A stretch of DNA of 64,000 nucleotides from JAHFUI01 sp039931615 (GCA_039931615.1 JBDTRR010000002.1:62001-126000); one strand, 5' to 3'. Positions 37,935 to 47,820 are shown, numbered from the stretch's first letter. The notes: generated by a model not told the origin, from the letters alone. Made by a program: numbers and translations.

Positions 37935-38366
37935 CTATCTGATGGAACGCGCGCCGGCGACCGGCTCGAACGCCTGCGTGCAGAAAGCGCAGCGGCGCGC
38001 CGCGATCGGGACTTCGCTCAAGCACTCAGGGCACTTCTTGGTGGTGGGATCCGGCGGCGCCTGGCCCCTGCGGCGGCGCTCCATCAACATGTTCATCGGC
38101 GCGACGACAAAGAAGTAGATGGCGGCCGCCACCAGCACGAAGGCCACCACCGCATTGATGAAGTCGCCGATCAGGAACTTGCTCCCATTGACGGTGAAGA
38201 CGATCGCGGAGAAATCGGGTTGACCGACGATCGCGGCAATCAGTGGGGTCAACAGGTCCTTCACCAGCGCCGCCACGACCGCCCCGAACGCGCCACCAAT
38301 CACGACCGCGACGGCCAGATCCACGACGTTGCCGCGCAACAGAAACTGCTTGAATCCCTTTAACAT
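37935..38366 (-). CDS. mscL: Large-conductance mechanosensitive channel MscL with C-terminal zinc ribbon
   Basis: A 143-residue membrane protein with AAGGAG before the ATG. FKQFLLRGNVVDLAVAVVIGGAFG is the pore-lining TM1 with the RGNVVDLAV signature; a second helix is FINAVVAFVLVAAAIYFFVV. It opens as a pressure valve under hypo-osmotic shock. After TM2 the C-terminus carries CPECLSEVPIAARRCAFC, a four-Cys zinc ribbon not found in E. coli MscL; versions with a similar tail occur in other phyla. First gene of the mscL-DUF937-dodecin group. Confidence 0.95.
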   Translation of the reverse strand: MLKGFKQFLLRGNVVDLAVAVVIGGAFGAVVAALVKDLLTPLIAAIVGQPDFSAIVFTVNGSKFLIGDFINAVVAFVLVAAAIYFFVVAPMNMLMERRRRGQAPPDPTTKKCPECLSEVPIAARRCAFCTQAFEPVAGARSIR

Positions 38367-38506
38367 CTTCGGCTCCTTGAGGTGATGAACCGACGGCGAT
38401 CAGCCGTGTCCTGACGGCCGGATCGTTCGTTCATGAGTGCCGCGGTCACCGCGCCTCGGGGTCGATGCCGTATCGGTGAGCGGTAGACGGACGCGGTGCG
38501 AGCGGC

Positions 38507-40975
38507 TCAGTTCGGCGACACCCCGAGCGACTTTACCGTCTCGAGGTTCAGGTACGAGTCCACCGCCAGGCCTTTGGCGGCCTGGTAGGCGTTGATCGCC
38601 TTCATCGTCCGGTCCTGGATCACGCCGTCGATGGGGCCCGGGTTGAAACCGGCAGCCAGGAGCGCCCGCTGGATTTCGCGCAGTTTCGCCGGCGTGGCGT
38701 TGGTTTCGCACAGAATCGAACGCCATTCGAGAGACGGTTCACCGACCTTCACGGTGGTCGAATTCGTGTCGTACACCGCCGGGACGTCGACCTCGTGCGT
38801 GGCGGCGGGCGTGTCCACCACCTGTCGCGTCAGGGTCTTGTAGACGGCCGGGACCACCTCCTCGCGCGTGTGCGCCGGGACATCGATCACGCGATGCGTG
38901 AGCGTCCGCGTCTCCGCCGGGACCGGCACCTCACGCGTGGACGGGGGTGTGTCCACCACTTGACGCGTCACGGATTGGTAGACGGCCGGAATCGTGACCT
39001 CGCGCGAGCTCGCCGGCGTATCGATCACCTGCCGGGTCACGGTGCGGTACTGCGCCGGGATCGTCACGTCTTCGGTGTGGGCGGGCGTCGCGACGGCGCG
39101 CCGGCGGATGGTCTTGTGCGTCGCCGCCACTGGCACCATGCGCACGGTCGCGGGCTGGTCGATGACCTGCCGGGTCACGGTCCGGTGTTCGGCCGGCACC
39201 GCGATTTCACGCACGTAGGCCTCTTCCCCCGACGCCGCGCCGGCGGTCCTGGCCGCGCCGGCCGCGCCCGCAACCGCGGCGGCGCGCAGAACGCGGTGGC
39301 CGTCCGGCGTGGCCACGATGTCGCCGCTGTCGTCGAACGTGTAGCCGCGGGCACGCAGCGCCTCGACGTCGATGACCGTGCGGGTCACTTTCTGGTACGT
39401 CGCGGGAACGGCGACCGAGCGTGACGACGCTTGCGTATCGACCACCTGGCGCGTGACGCTGGCGTATTCGGCCGGCACCTCCACCTCGCGCACGCTGGCC
39501 GGGGTCTTCAGGACTTTCCGGGTCACCACCTGATAGCGCGCGGGCACTTCCACCAGGCACATCACATCGTCGTCGAGCGACCCCTTCTTGGCCCGGCGGG
39601 ACGCCGCCTCGACGGGCTTGCCCGCCGCGGTCTTGCCTCCGGGGTCGAGCACGAATCCCTTCACCGGACGGACCTCGCGCGCCTGGCCGATCCAGGCCCG
39701 GCCACGTTTCCACTGCGTCGACGCTTCCGCCACCTTGACCCGCTCGGTCACGGTCTCGAAGACCGCCGGGACTTCCACCAGGCGCTTTTGGGCTTCCTTG
39801 ATCATCACGCGCTCGGTGACCGTCTTCAAGGTCGACGGCGCGGTCTCGATGCGGGTCGTGGCGTCACTGCTGACCGCGTTCTCGGTCACGGCGCGCATGG
39901 GAATGACAATCGCTTCATACCGCGTCGATGCGGGGCGCACCATCACCTGTTCGGTCACCGTTTTGAAGGTCGCGGGGACCGACACGGCCCTTGTCGAGGC
40001 CGGGCGGCCCACGACCGTTTCGTCGATCATCTTGTAGGTGGCGGGGATCGTCTTCACGACCTTGCGTTCAGGCGTGACGACGACCTGTTCGGTGACCGAT
40101 TTGTAGGTCGCCGGCACGATCTCGATTCGAGACGTGGCCGGCGTGACCTCGACCTGCTCGGTCACGGTCTTATAGGTGCCGGGGACCGGCTCGACGCGAG
40201 TCCCCGCCGGCACCACCTCGACCACTTCGGTGACGGTCTTGTAGGTCGCCGGCACCGGGATGCTCCGCGTGTACTCCGGGCTGACGAGGACCTGCTCGGT
40301 CACGGTCTTGTATGTCGGCGGCACCACGTCGAGGCGCTTGCCGGCTGGCACTTTGACGACCTGCTCGGCGCGTGTTTCGAACCGAGCCGGAATGATCACC
40401 TTGGCGTAACACTGGCCAGCGACGGCATCCGCCGGACCGACCCCCTTCTCGGCCGGCCTGATTGCCGGCGCGGCCGCCTGGAGCCCCGAGGGGGCGGGCG
40501 GCGACACCGCTTGAACAGGCTGATTCTCCGGTGTTTCAGATCGAGCCGAAGACACCCGTGCGGATCGCCCTGCCGGCAGAGGCGAAACCCTGCCGGTTCC
40601 GAGCGCGACCACCTCGACCGTCACTTCGCGGGTGACGCGTCGGTCGATCCCCAGACGCGCGGCGGCCGCGGCAGAGATCCCAATCAGGTGCGCCGCCTGT
40701 TTCGACCGGCGATCGTTGATGCGCAGCACGACGCTCTTGTTGTTTTTCGGGTTCGTGACGCGGACGGTCGTGCCAAAGGGCAGCGTCGGGTGCGCGGCGG
40801 TCAGCTTCGCCGGGTTGTAGACCTCGCCGCTCGCCGTGGCATGACCGTCCAGGGCGCGAGTGTAGACCGCTGCCAGTCCGGTTTCTTTCTCTCCGGCCTG
40901 CGTCGGTGCCTGCGCCGAACCCGCTGCCGCCCACGCCACTGCGAGGATCACCGCCAGGACGAATGTCTTCCGCAT
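38507..40975 (-). CDS. RlpA-like double-psi barrel protein with about 20 tandem 23-residue repeats and a C-terminal peptidoglycan-binding domain
   Basis: An 822-residue secreted protein; AGGAGTG precedes the ATG. Signal residues 1-22. Residues about 32-115 are an RlpA-like double-psi beta-barrel (TASGEVYNPAKLTAAHPTLPFGT, RINDRR). Then come about 20 repeats of 23 residues with the pattern VPATYKTVTEQVxVxPASTR, in two blocks: one spelled TVTEQV (about 195-430) and one TVTRQVVDTPAS (about 490-765). Between them are two longer inserts. Residues 770-822 (LREIQRALLAAGFNPGPIDGV...AINAYQAAKGLAVD) are a peptidoglycan-binding fold. It should sit in the cell wall. The repeats recall a repeat type seen in other bacterial 'peptidoglycan-binding' proteins. 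Confidence 0.85.
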   Translation of the reverse strand: MRKTFVLAVILAVAWAAAGSAQAPTQAGEKETGLAAVYTRALDGHATASGEVYNPAKLTAAHPTLPFGTTVRVTNPKNNKSVVLRINDRRSKQAAHLIGISAAAAARLGIDRRVTREVTVEVVALGTGRVSPLPAGRSARVSSARSETPENQPVQAVSPPAPSGLQAAAPAIRPAEKGVGPADAVAGQCYAKVIIPARFETRAEQVVKVPAGKRLDVVPPTYKTVTEQVLVSPEYTRSIPVPATYKTVTEVVEVVPAGTRVEPVPGTYKTVTEQVEVTPATSRIEIVPATYKSVTEQVVVTPERKVVKTIPATYKMIDETVVGRPASTRAVSVPATFKTVTEQVMVRPASTRYEAIVIPMRAVTENAVSSDATTRIETAPSTLKTVTERVMIKEAQKRLVEVPAVFETVTERVKVAEASTQWKRGRAWIGQAREVRPVKGFVLDPGGKTAAGKPVEAASRRAKKGSLDDDVMCLVEVPARYQVVTRKVLKTPASVREVEVPAEYASVTRQVVDTQASSRSVAVPATYQKVTRTVIDVEALRARGYTFDDSGDIVATPDGHRVLRAAAVAGAAGAARTAGAASGEEAYVREIAVPAEHRTVTRQVIDQPATVRMVPVAATHKTIRRRAVATPAHTEDVTIPAQYRTVTRQVIDTPASSREVTIPAVYQSVTRQVVDTPPSTREVPVPAETRTLTHRVIDVPAHTREEVVPAVYKTLTRQVVDTPAATHEVDVPAVYDTNSTTVKVGEPSLEWRSILCETNATPAKLREIQRALLAAGFNPGPIDGVIQDRTMKAINAYQAAKGLAVDSYLNLETVKSLGVSPN

Positions 40976-41249
40976 CGTGCACTCCTGATTGACTAGAAAG
41001 ACCCATCGGCGGTCGTTTGGCGAAGACTGGACATTCTACGGAACACGCGAGTTCCCGATCCGATCCTACGTCGAATTCGCAGTGGGAACTGATCCCAGAC
41101 GCCGGCACCAGCAAGAAGTCAGCCAGCCCGAGCGGAACGAATCAATGACATCTCGACGCGCAGTCGTGTCGACGCAGTCGTCCGCGTCGTGTTTCTTGAC
41201 AGTGCACAGTTGGTCGCCTCGTGCCCGTCGAATCGTCCCATAGCGCTCG

Positions 41250-42860
41250 TCAGTGCTTTGGAGCGGACGACAACGACGCCGACGAGGTGACCTCACACGT
41301 TTCAGAGAGGCGTAACCTCCCCGATGGCGCGCCGGACTGGTTCGGGAAGATCAACCGGAAGCCCGGCTCGAGGATCTGGCGTTGCGGATCGCTCGAGATT
41401 TCGTTCGTCGCAATTTCCTGTCGCCGCTGGGCGAGAAGCCTCAGTGCCGACACCACGAAGGCCGGCGCCTTCAGACGCGCGCCGCAGGCATCGAGAAAGC
41501 GAGCCGCGGTCGCGCGATGCTCGCGTTCGTTACGGCTGGCGTCGGTGAAGTTGGCCAGCAGTTCCTTCGCCGGGCGATCACCCGCCGCCAGAAGAGCGGC
41601 GCGGAAATCGGCCTGCCACCCCTGCGCAGCGCGGAGCGGTACCCGCTTCAACAATCCACAGCGATCCACGGACAGAGCCGGGTTCGTGAAATCGACCGCC
41701 AGCACATCGCTGACGAACTCACCATCGATCAGACCCGAATCGACCAGCGCACGGACGGCGACCTGATCGGCGCTGCCCTTGACCGGTCCGAGCCAGGCGT
41801 GGTCGGCGTCGCGCCGGTCGATTTCCGGAAATCTGCTCCCGGTCGTCCGTAAGGCCGCATCGTAGTCGGCGCGCGACGCTTGCAGCGGCCCGGCGGCCAG
41901 CCGTGGGTCGACGAACATCCCGCTGGGCACAGACGTACCCGCGAGGTTGTCGTCCAACGGGCGGAGATCCGACTCGAGATTGATTTCAACCGCGCAGAAC
42001 AGCGGCCTCAGCTGCTCCTGCAGCGAACGACCGGCGCGAACGGTGTTGAACTGGGGACTTACGGCAAGCTTATCGAGCCCCGCCCGGACCGCCGCCGACA
42101 GCGTGTCGGCGCTGACGAAGCCGGTCGCCAGCGCAGCCAGGCGAGCGTCCAGCTGACGGCCGCCCAGCGGCAGCTGTCTGTCAACGGTCCACCAGTCATT
42201 GTGAGGCGCCGCCAGCTCCTTCATGATCGGGCCGCCATTGACGTGGCAGTGAGAGCACCTGAGGCGGCTGCCGAATGGCACCTGGCCGGACGACTTCTGC
42301 CGGTGCAGCAGTTCCGTGTCCGCCAGGATATCTGCAGAGTCGCCGGCATAACTCCAGGTCCCCGTCGATCCGTTCCCGCGGAGCTCGTAGAAGTTATAGA
42401 AGCCCTTCCCGTTGTCCCACGCGATCGCTTCGAGCATCAGGTTATTTCTCGCCGGACTCAAGTCGAGCGCCAGCCTGGAGCTGAGTGCGACGGTGAAATG
42501 GCCGAAGAAGAGCTCCCCGTCCTGAACCGCGCCAAGCTGTCCGAACTGACCGCTCACCGTTCCGAACAGGCTGAAGCTACCTGAACCCGGATTGTGAAAG
42601 CCCCGATTGTCGATGAATGCGGTCGCGACCTTGCCGCCCTTGGTCTGGAGAAGCGTGCGAAACCCGACGGCGTCGGCGGGGCACGGTCCAGTCGCCAGAA
42701 GACGGGCCAACATATCGCGGTTGCCGGTGACCATCTGCCCGTTGCGCAAGGCAGTGCAGCCCGCCTGAGCCCTCACGGTCGCACCAGGAATCAGGAAGAT
42801 GCCCGTTGCCAGAACGGCGCCGACAGCGGCGATTGCCAAACGCGCGATGTTTGTGGTCAT
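41250..42860 (-). CDS. Cytochrome c-like secreted protein
   Basis: A 536-residue protein from the ATG at 42860; the signal peptide ends VRAQ. A single haem-binding motif CSHCH lies in LRCSHCHVNGGPIMKEL at about residue 217, with no second CxxCH. The upstream part has beta-like DGELFFGHFTVALSS and WDNGKGFYNFYELRG; the downstream part is mostly helical with paired Cys (LFCAVEINL, DRCGLLKRV, LDACGARL). The HVNGGP context (CxxCHVNGGP) is found in acidobacterial and planctomycete proteins. A haem-containing periplasmic protein, with electron transfer or peroxidase-like function possible, otherwise unknown. Confidence 0.75.
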   Translation of the reverse strand: MTTNIARLAIAAVGAVLATGIFLIPGATVRAQAGCTALRNGQMVTGNRDMLARLLATGPCPADAVGFRTLLQTKGGKVATAFIDNRGFHNPGSGSFSLFGTVSGQFGQLGAVQDGELFFGHFTVALSSRLALDLSPARNNLMLEAIAWDNGKGFYNFYELRGNGSTGTWSYAGDSADILADTELLHRQKSSGQVPFGSRLRCSHCHVNGGPIMKELAAPHNDWWTVDRQLPLGGRQLDARLAALATGFVSADTLSAAVRAGLDKLAVSPQFNTVRAGRSLQEQLRPLFCAVEINLESDLRPLDDNLAGTSVPSGMFVDPRLAAGPLQASRADYDAALRTTGSRFPEIDRRDADHAWLGPVKGSADQVAVRALVDSGLIDGEFVSDVLAVDFTNPALSVDRCGLLKRVPLRAAQGWQADFRAALLAAGDRPAKELLANFTDASRNEREHRATAARFLDACGARLKAPAFVVSALRLLAQRRQEIATNEISSDPQRQILEPGFRLIFPNQSGAPSGRLRLSETCEVTSSASLSSAPKH

Positions 42861-43089
42861 TGTGATTGTCCCTTCTAGATACCAAGGCGCAGCGGCGACA
42901 AAACAGGCGCCACTGTGCGGCAACCGGCGTCTGGCGGGAGATCCGCCCAGATTCACGCGGCGGCGTGACTCGTGAGCGGAGGCGCGCTTGCCAGCATCTC
43001 CTCCGCCTCGACCACCCAGGTGACCGGATAGCCGGCCCCCTGAGTGGTCACGAATCAGCTACCTGTCGTGGGCAGGCGACATGGACTGG

Positions 43090-44058
43090 TCAGTGGACAG
43101 GTCCGGAAGGCACGCTGTCTGCTGCCGCCACTACGAGGTGCGTCCATCCTTTGGCGAACGCATCCGCCGGATAGACCTTGGTGGTCCTGAAGCGACCGTT
43201 GGCGATTTCACCCACCGCCCCTTCACCGGTCCCGGCGTTGTAAAACAAGAACGTCTGAGCGGTCTTTGCAGCGACGACGTGCGTCCACCCTCGTCCGAAC
43301 GACCCCGGATCATAGACCTTGGTCGTTTGAAAACTACCGCCGACGATCCTGCCGATGGCAGCAGAGCCGTCCACGGCGTTGTAGAACAGAATATCGGATG
43401 CTGCGGCTACGACATGCGTCCACCCGGTGGAGAATGCGCCGGGTCCGTAGACGGCGGTGGTGCGGACGTCGTCCGCCTTGGTTGGAGAGCCCCCTCGCGC
43501 ACCGGACTCGATTGGTACCGTCACGGCACCCTGACCAGTCCGGGCGTTGTAAAACAGCGTGCCTGACTGGGTGGTCGCAATCTGAGTCCAGTTCACCGCG
43601 AAGGCTCGATCAGGATAGACCCTGACCGTGGGCGAATAGCCGACCGCGCCCGAACCAGTCGCGAGATTGTAAAACAGCGGCAGCGGTCTGCGAACGCTCC
43701 CAGTGAAAGAGTACAGGTGCGCATCCAGAATGTGGGTCCAGCCAAGTGCAAAGCCCTGGCTGGTGCTCGTGGTCCTGAAATCGCCGTGGTCCAGGACGCC
43801 GTCGGCGCCCGCTCCGGTGTCCGCGTTGTAGAACAAGAGCGAGTGTGAACTGTCGACACAGGCAATCTGCGTCCACACGCCGAATGCGCCGGCCGGAAAC
43901 GTTTTCGTGGTCTGGAATTCACTGACCGTCAGTTTGCCGACGGCGCCCGCGCGCGTCGTCGCGTTGTAGAACAGGACGTTGGCTCCGTCCGCAGACGCCA
44001 GCCCCGGCACGAGCGCCAGCCACGCGGTTGCGATGACGCGAAAGTAGTTGGATCTCAT
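43090..44058 (-). CDS. Six-bladed tachylectin-like beta-propeller, secreted
   Basis: A 322-residue protein from the ATG at 44058, with a strong AAAAGGAGATGTG site. The signal ends LASA. The mature part consists of six repeats of 45-55 residues with LFYNAxTGxGAVG at the start and FxTTKVYxxGxFxxGWTHVVAA at the end (e.g. ILFYNAVDGSAAIGRI, GSFQTTKVYDPGSFGRGWTHVVAA). This is the tachylectin/VCBS-like propeller signature. Likely a sugar-binding or matrix protein exported through the envelope. It has no partner gene with known function. Confidence 0.75.
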   Translation of the reverse strand: MRSNYFRVIATAWLALVPGLASADGANVLFYNATTRAGAVGKLTVSEFQTTKTFPAGAFGVWTQIACVDSSHSLLFYNADTGAGADGVLDHGDFRTTSTSQGFALGWTHILDAHLYSFTGSVRRPLPLFYNLATGSGAVGYSPTVRVYPDRAFAVNWTQIATTQSGTLFYNARTGQGAVTVPIESGARGGSPTKADDVRTTAVYGPGAFSTGWTHVVAAASDILFYNAVDGSAAIGRIVGGSFQTTKVYDPGSFGRGWTHVVAAKTAQTFLFYNAGTGEGAVGEIANGRFRTTKVYPADAFAKGWTHLVVAAADSVPSGPVH

Positions 44059-44344
44059 CACACATCTCCTTTTTTCATATTCCCAAGAATGGACGGCGCG
44101 AGTGACCGCTGGCCGCTCGCGCATTTCCGACGGCGCCGTCACCGGCTCTTCGCCGACTCCTTTGCTGCGGACGGGAGACGGGGTTCAGACTGGTGTGGCC
44201 GGCCGCCCGCCCGCGCCCGGCCGCCAACCTGTAAGGCGCGAGCCGGCGGAAACGGGCGCCACGCAACGGCGGCCTGATCTGGATCGACGCGGCTCGGCCC
44301 GTTCGCTACAATGTGACCGACGGTCGTCGCGCGAGGAGCGTCAC

Positions 44345-44950
44345 ATGGACAAGTCGGCCGGCGGTGACATTACGGGTCTGCTGGAGCAGTGGCGCAACGG
44401 GGATCGCGCGGTCGAAGCCCGGATCGTGGATGCGGTCTACGGCGAACTCCACCAGATTGCCCAGCGGTACGCGAGGCGGGAGCGCCGCGGTCATTCTCTG
44501 CAGGCCACCGCGCTGGTGAACGAAGCCTACGTGCGGCTGGTGGCGCGACGATCCTCGTGGAAGAATCGCGCGCAGTTCTTCGGCGTGGCTGCCACCCTGA
44601 TGCGGCGCATTCTGATCGACCACGCCCGTCGCAGTCGAGCCGGCAAGCGCGGCGATGGGATCGCCCATGTCGCGCTCGATGATGAGCTGCTCGACCGCGC
44701 GGCGCGTGCCAACCTGTCAGCTACCAATCTGGATGATGTGATTGCCGTCGACGAAGCGCTCACCAGGCTGGCGGCGGTGGACGGCCGCCAGGGCCGGATC
44801 GTGGAGCTGCGATTCTTTGCGGGGATGACGTCGAAGGAAATCGCCGAAGTGCTCGGGATTGGCGAACGGACAGTCGACCGCGAGTGGGCGATCGCGCAGG
44901 CGTGGCTGTACGTTGAGCTTCGAAAGCGGCCGGAGCCGCCGGCCGCGTAA
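44345..44950 (+). CDS. ECF sigma factor, TIGR02999 / ECF_sigma type, kinase-linked
   Basis: A 201-residue protein; GAGGAG lies 8 bases before the ATG. It has YGELHQIAQRYA, HSLQATALVNEAYVRL, FFGVAATLMRRILIDHARR and the region 4 helix-turn-helix RFFAGMTSKEIAEVLGIGERTVDREW. It belongs with the factor at 8202 by motif order. It is 11 bases before a kinase gene on the same strand, as in many Acidobacteriota, so the kinase probably controls or is controlled by the sigma factor. No anti-sigma gene is near. Confidence 0.92.
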   Translation: MDKSAGGDITGLLEQWRNGDRAVEARIVDAVYGELHQIAQRYARRERRGHSLQATALVNEAYVRLVARRSSWKNRAQFFGVAATLMRRILIDHARRSRAGKRGDGIAHVALDDELLDRAARANLSATNLDDVIAVDEALTRLAAVDGRQGRIVELRFFAGMTSKEIAEVLGIGERTVDREWAIAQAWLYVELRKRPEPPAA

Positions 44951-44961
44951 CGGTCACGGTA

Positions 44962-47772
44962 ATGAACGACCGTACAGCCGCGCGCACCGAACGGATCAAG
45001 GAGCTGTTCGCGGCAGCGATGCCGCTCGATCCGGCGGGTCGAATCGCCGCGCTCGACCGCGCCTGCGCCGGCGACCAGCAGTTCCGCCAGGCAGTCGCCA
45101 GCCTGCTCGACAACTACGACTCGGCGCAGCAGTTCTTCGCGCAGTTCCCGGACAACTTCGCGCGGCAGTTCCTGGGTCTGACCGCCGGTCCCCCGACCTT
45201 CGCAACCGGCGCCCTGATCGGCGGCCGGTTCCGGATCATCGGATTCCTTGGCGCGGGCGGCATGGGGGAGGTCTACGAAGCTGAAGATCTCTTTTTGGCA
45301 TCCGAACATGTCGCTCTCAAGACGCTGCCCGCTGATGTTTCGGACGACTCACACGCAATCGATCGTTTGAAGCGCGAACTGGCGCTCGCCCGTCAAGTGA
45401 CGCACGTGAACGTGTGTCGCGTTTTCGACGTCGACCAACACGTCTCGTCCTCGGGCAGACCTCTCGCCTTCTTCACAATGGAGTTGCTGGCGGGGGAGAC
45501 GCTGCGAGCACGCTTACAACGGGAGGGACCGTTATCGACGACGGTCGCGCTGCCGCTGGTGCGGCAGATGGCGGCCGCGCTCACCGCGGCGCATACCGCC
45601 GGGGTCGTCCACGGGGACTTCAAGCCGGGGAACGTCGTGCTCGTGCCCTCGACGCCGGCAGCGGAGCGGCTTGTCGTCACCGATTTCGGGCTCGCGCGCC
45701 GGGACGCGGCACCGGATTCCGTCAGCAATGGTGGCGCCGGTTGGGGCACGCCTGGTTACATGGCTCCCGAACAGCTCGCTGGCGGCGGTCCCACACGCGC
45801 CAGCGATGTCTACGCGCTCGCCGCGGTCGCGTTCGAGACCGTCACCGGCAAGCCGCCCTCCGGCACCGCGACGGTCGATGCGATCTCGATCGATCCTTCA
45901 TGGCGCTCGGCGCTGCTCGGCGGTCTCGATGCCAATCCGAAAACACGCGTCGCCAGCGTGGACGCGCTGCTGCGGGCGTTGACGGCCGTCCCGCCAACGG
46001 CGAATCCGCACTGGCGCCGGGCCGCCGCCGTGGCGGTCCTCAGCCTGATCTTCTTCGGCGTGCTGCTGCTCCCGCCGGTCCGGGCACGGCTGTGGCCGAC
46101 GATTGGCGGTGACGGCGCCGCCGTCGCCGGCCGGCGCCAGAATGTTGCCGTGCTTGCGTTCGAGGCGGCAGATCGCACGCCGGCAGCGGCGGCCTACGCG
46201 CGCGGCCTGGCTGCAACCCTCACTGATCAACTCAGTACGGTCACTCGCGACGAGCCACGGCATCTGTTTGTTCCAGCGGCCGCCCTGCTCGCGACTGGAG
46301 TGAACACTCCCGTCCGAGCCAATCGGGCGCTAGGCGCGGATGTGGCCATCACCGGCCGCGTCGATCGCGCACCGACGGATCGGCCAGGCGGTGGCGAACC
46401 AGGGTCGAGGCGGGTCACGATCGAGGTGCATGAGGTATCAGCGCCGCAATCCGTCGTCACGCCGGGTCGACACGTCGACCTCGTCGAGGGGAAGCTGGTG
46501 CTGCCGCTGGTCAGCAACGAAGTGGCACGAATGCTCGCCATGCGGCCGACGATCGCCGTTGCTGGCAACACGGCGCCGTCGCCGGCCGTCGAGGAGCGGT
46601 ATATCCGCGGTCGCGGGTATCTCGAACAGGGCCGTGCCCCGCGAATCGACGTCGCCCAGCTCGAGCTGGCGGTCGCCGAGTTCGAGGGGGCCATCGAAGG
46701 CGACAGACGGTTCGCCGCGGCCCATGCCGCCCTGGGAGAAACGTTCGTGCTTCTGTACGAGGCGACGAAGGATACCAGGAGAAATACCGAGCTCCTCGAC
46801 CTCGCCGAGCAACGCGCCATCGAGGCCTGCAGGCTGGAGCCGAAGATTGCACACTTCTTCGTCGTTCGCGCGCTGGCCTACCTCGCCAACGGTCGGCATT
46901 CTCTGGCGATTCCTTCGCTCGAGGCGGCGCTTCGCCTCGATCCCGACGCGGTCGGCGCGCGCGACAATCTGGCGCGAGCCTATGCGGCGACGGCGCAGGC
47001 GGCGCGGGCAGAACAGATGCTCGAGCAGGGGGTCAACGACCGTCCACGATCCTGGTCAGCGCACGAGGACCTCGGCGTACTCCGCTTGAATCGCGGACAA
47101 TACCGGATCGCAGAGATCCACTTCTTGAAGGGCCGGGAGTACGCGCCGGACAATCCGCGCGTCATCAGCAACCTCGCGGTTCTCTATACGATGACCGAGC
47201 TGTTCGATGCTGCGGAACAGGAGCTACAGCGCGGTCTGGCACTCACGCCGGATCCCATCCTCTACAACAATCTTGGGTGGGCCTACTTTTACCAGGGACG
47301 CTTTGCCGATGGTGTGGCGAGCCTGAAGCACGCCGCCGACCTCTCGACCGAGAACTCGGTCGTGCTGGCGGGGCTGGCACGAGGGTATCGCTGGGTGAAT
47401 CGTCAGCGCGAGGCCCGGGCAGCCTACGCCGTCGCGATCAGTGCCGCGAAGCGTCAGCTGAGCGCCGATCCGAGCAATGCCGAGGTGCTGGCCAATCTTG
47501 CCTACCTCTACTCGGAAACCGGAGAGCAGGGTGAGGCTCGGCGTTTGATCGGCCGCGCCCTTCAGGCCGCTCCAGAGAACGTCAGGGTAAAATTCACTTC
47601 CGCGCTGGTGTTCGAGCTCAGCAGCCAACGGCAGGCGGCGCTCCAGGCTCTCCAATCTGCAATCGATGGCGGGCACCCGAAGTACCAAATCGCCCATCAC
47701 CCAGACTTGCGGGCGCTGCGAACGGATAGCCGCTACGTGCAACTCATCGCCGCAGCTGCATGGACACGTTAG
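44962..47772 (+). CDS. Ser/Thr protein kinase with membrane anchor and TPR sensor domain
   Basis: A 936-residue protein. Kinase domain residues 88-340: FLGAGGMGEVYEAED (95-109), Lys 120, catalytic HGDFKPGN (217-224) with Gly for Arg, TDFGLA (240-245) and GTPGYMAPEQ (262-271). One helix follows (about 353-372, AAAVAVLSLIFFGVLLL), then an extracellular part: a NVAVLAFE segment of the TolB/adenylate-cyclase-linked type (about 385-540) and eight or so TPR repeats (550-930), such as AIEACRLEPKIAHFFVVRALAYLANG. It would sense a periplasmic signal by TPRs and signal to the cytoplasm. Coupled with the ECF gene. Confidence 0.9.
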   Translation: MNDRTAARTERIKELFAAAMPLDPAGRIAALDRACAGDQQFRQAVASLLDNYDSAQQFFAQFPDNFARQFLGLTAGPPTFATGALIGGRFRIIGFLGAGGMGEVYEAEDLFLASEHVALKTLPADVSDDSHAIDRLKRELALARQVTHVNVCRVFDVDQHVSSSGRPLAFFTMELLAGETLRARLQREGPLSTTVALPLVRQMAAALTAAHTAGVVHGDFKPGNVVLVPSTPAAERLVVTDFGLARRDAAPDSVSNGGAGWGTPGYMAPEQLAGGGPTRASDVYALAAVAFETVTGKPPSGTATVDAISIDPSWRSALLGGLDANPKTRVASVDALLRALTAVPPTANPHWRRAAAVAVLSLIFFGVLLLPPVRARLWPTIGGDGAAVAGRRQNVAVLAFEAADRTPAAAAYARGLAATLTDQLSTVTRDEPRHLFVPAAALLATGVNTPVRANRALGADVAITGRVDRAPTDRPGGGEPGSRRVTIEVHEVSAPQSVVTPGRHVDLVEGKLVLPLVSNEVARMLAMRPTIAVAGNTAPSPAVEERYIRGRGYLEQGRAPRIDVAQLELAVAEFEGAIEGDRRFAAAHAALGETFVLLYEATKDTRRNTELLDLAEQRAIEACRLEPKIAHFFVVRALAYLANGRHSLAIPSLEAALRLDPDAVGARDNLARAYAATAQAARAEQMLEQGVNDRPRSWSAHEDLGVLRLNRGQYRIAEIHFLKGREYAPDNPRVISNLAVLYTMTELFDAAEQELQRGLALTPDPILYNNLGWAYFYQGRFADGVASLKHAADLSTENSVVLAGLARGYRWVNRQREARAAYAVAISAAKRQLSADPSNAEVLANLAYLYSETGEQGEARRLIGRALQAAPENVRVKFTSALVFELSSQRQAALQALQSAIDGGHPKYQIAHHPDLRALRTDSRYVQLIAAAAWTR

Positions 47773-47820
47773 AGTGGCGTGGTCCTGCCCGGCGCGCGTG
47801 ACCAACAAGAAGGAGACCCC

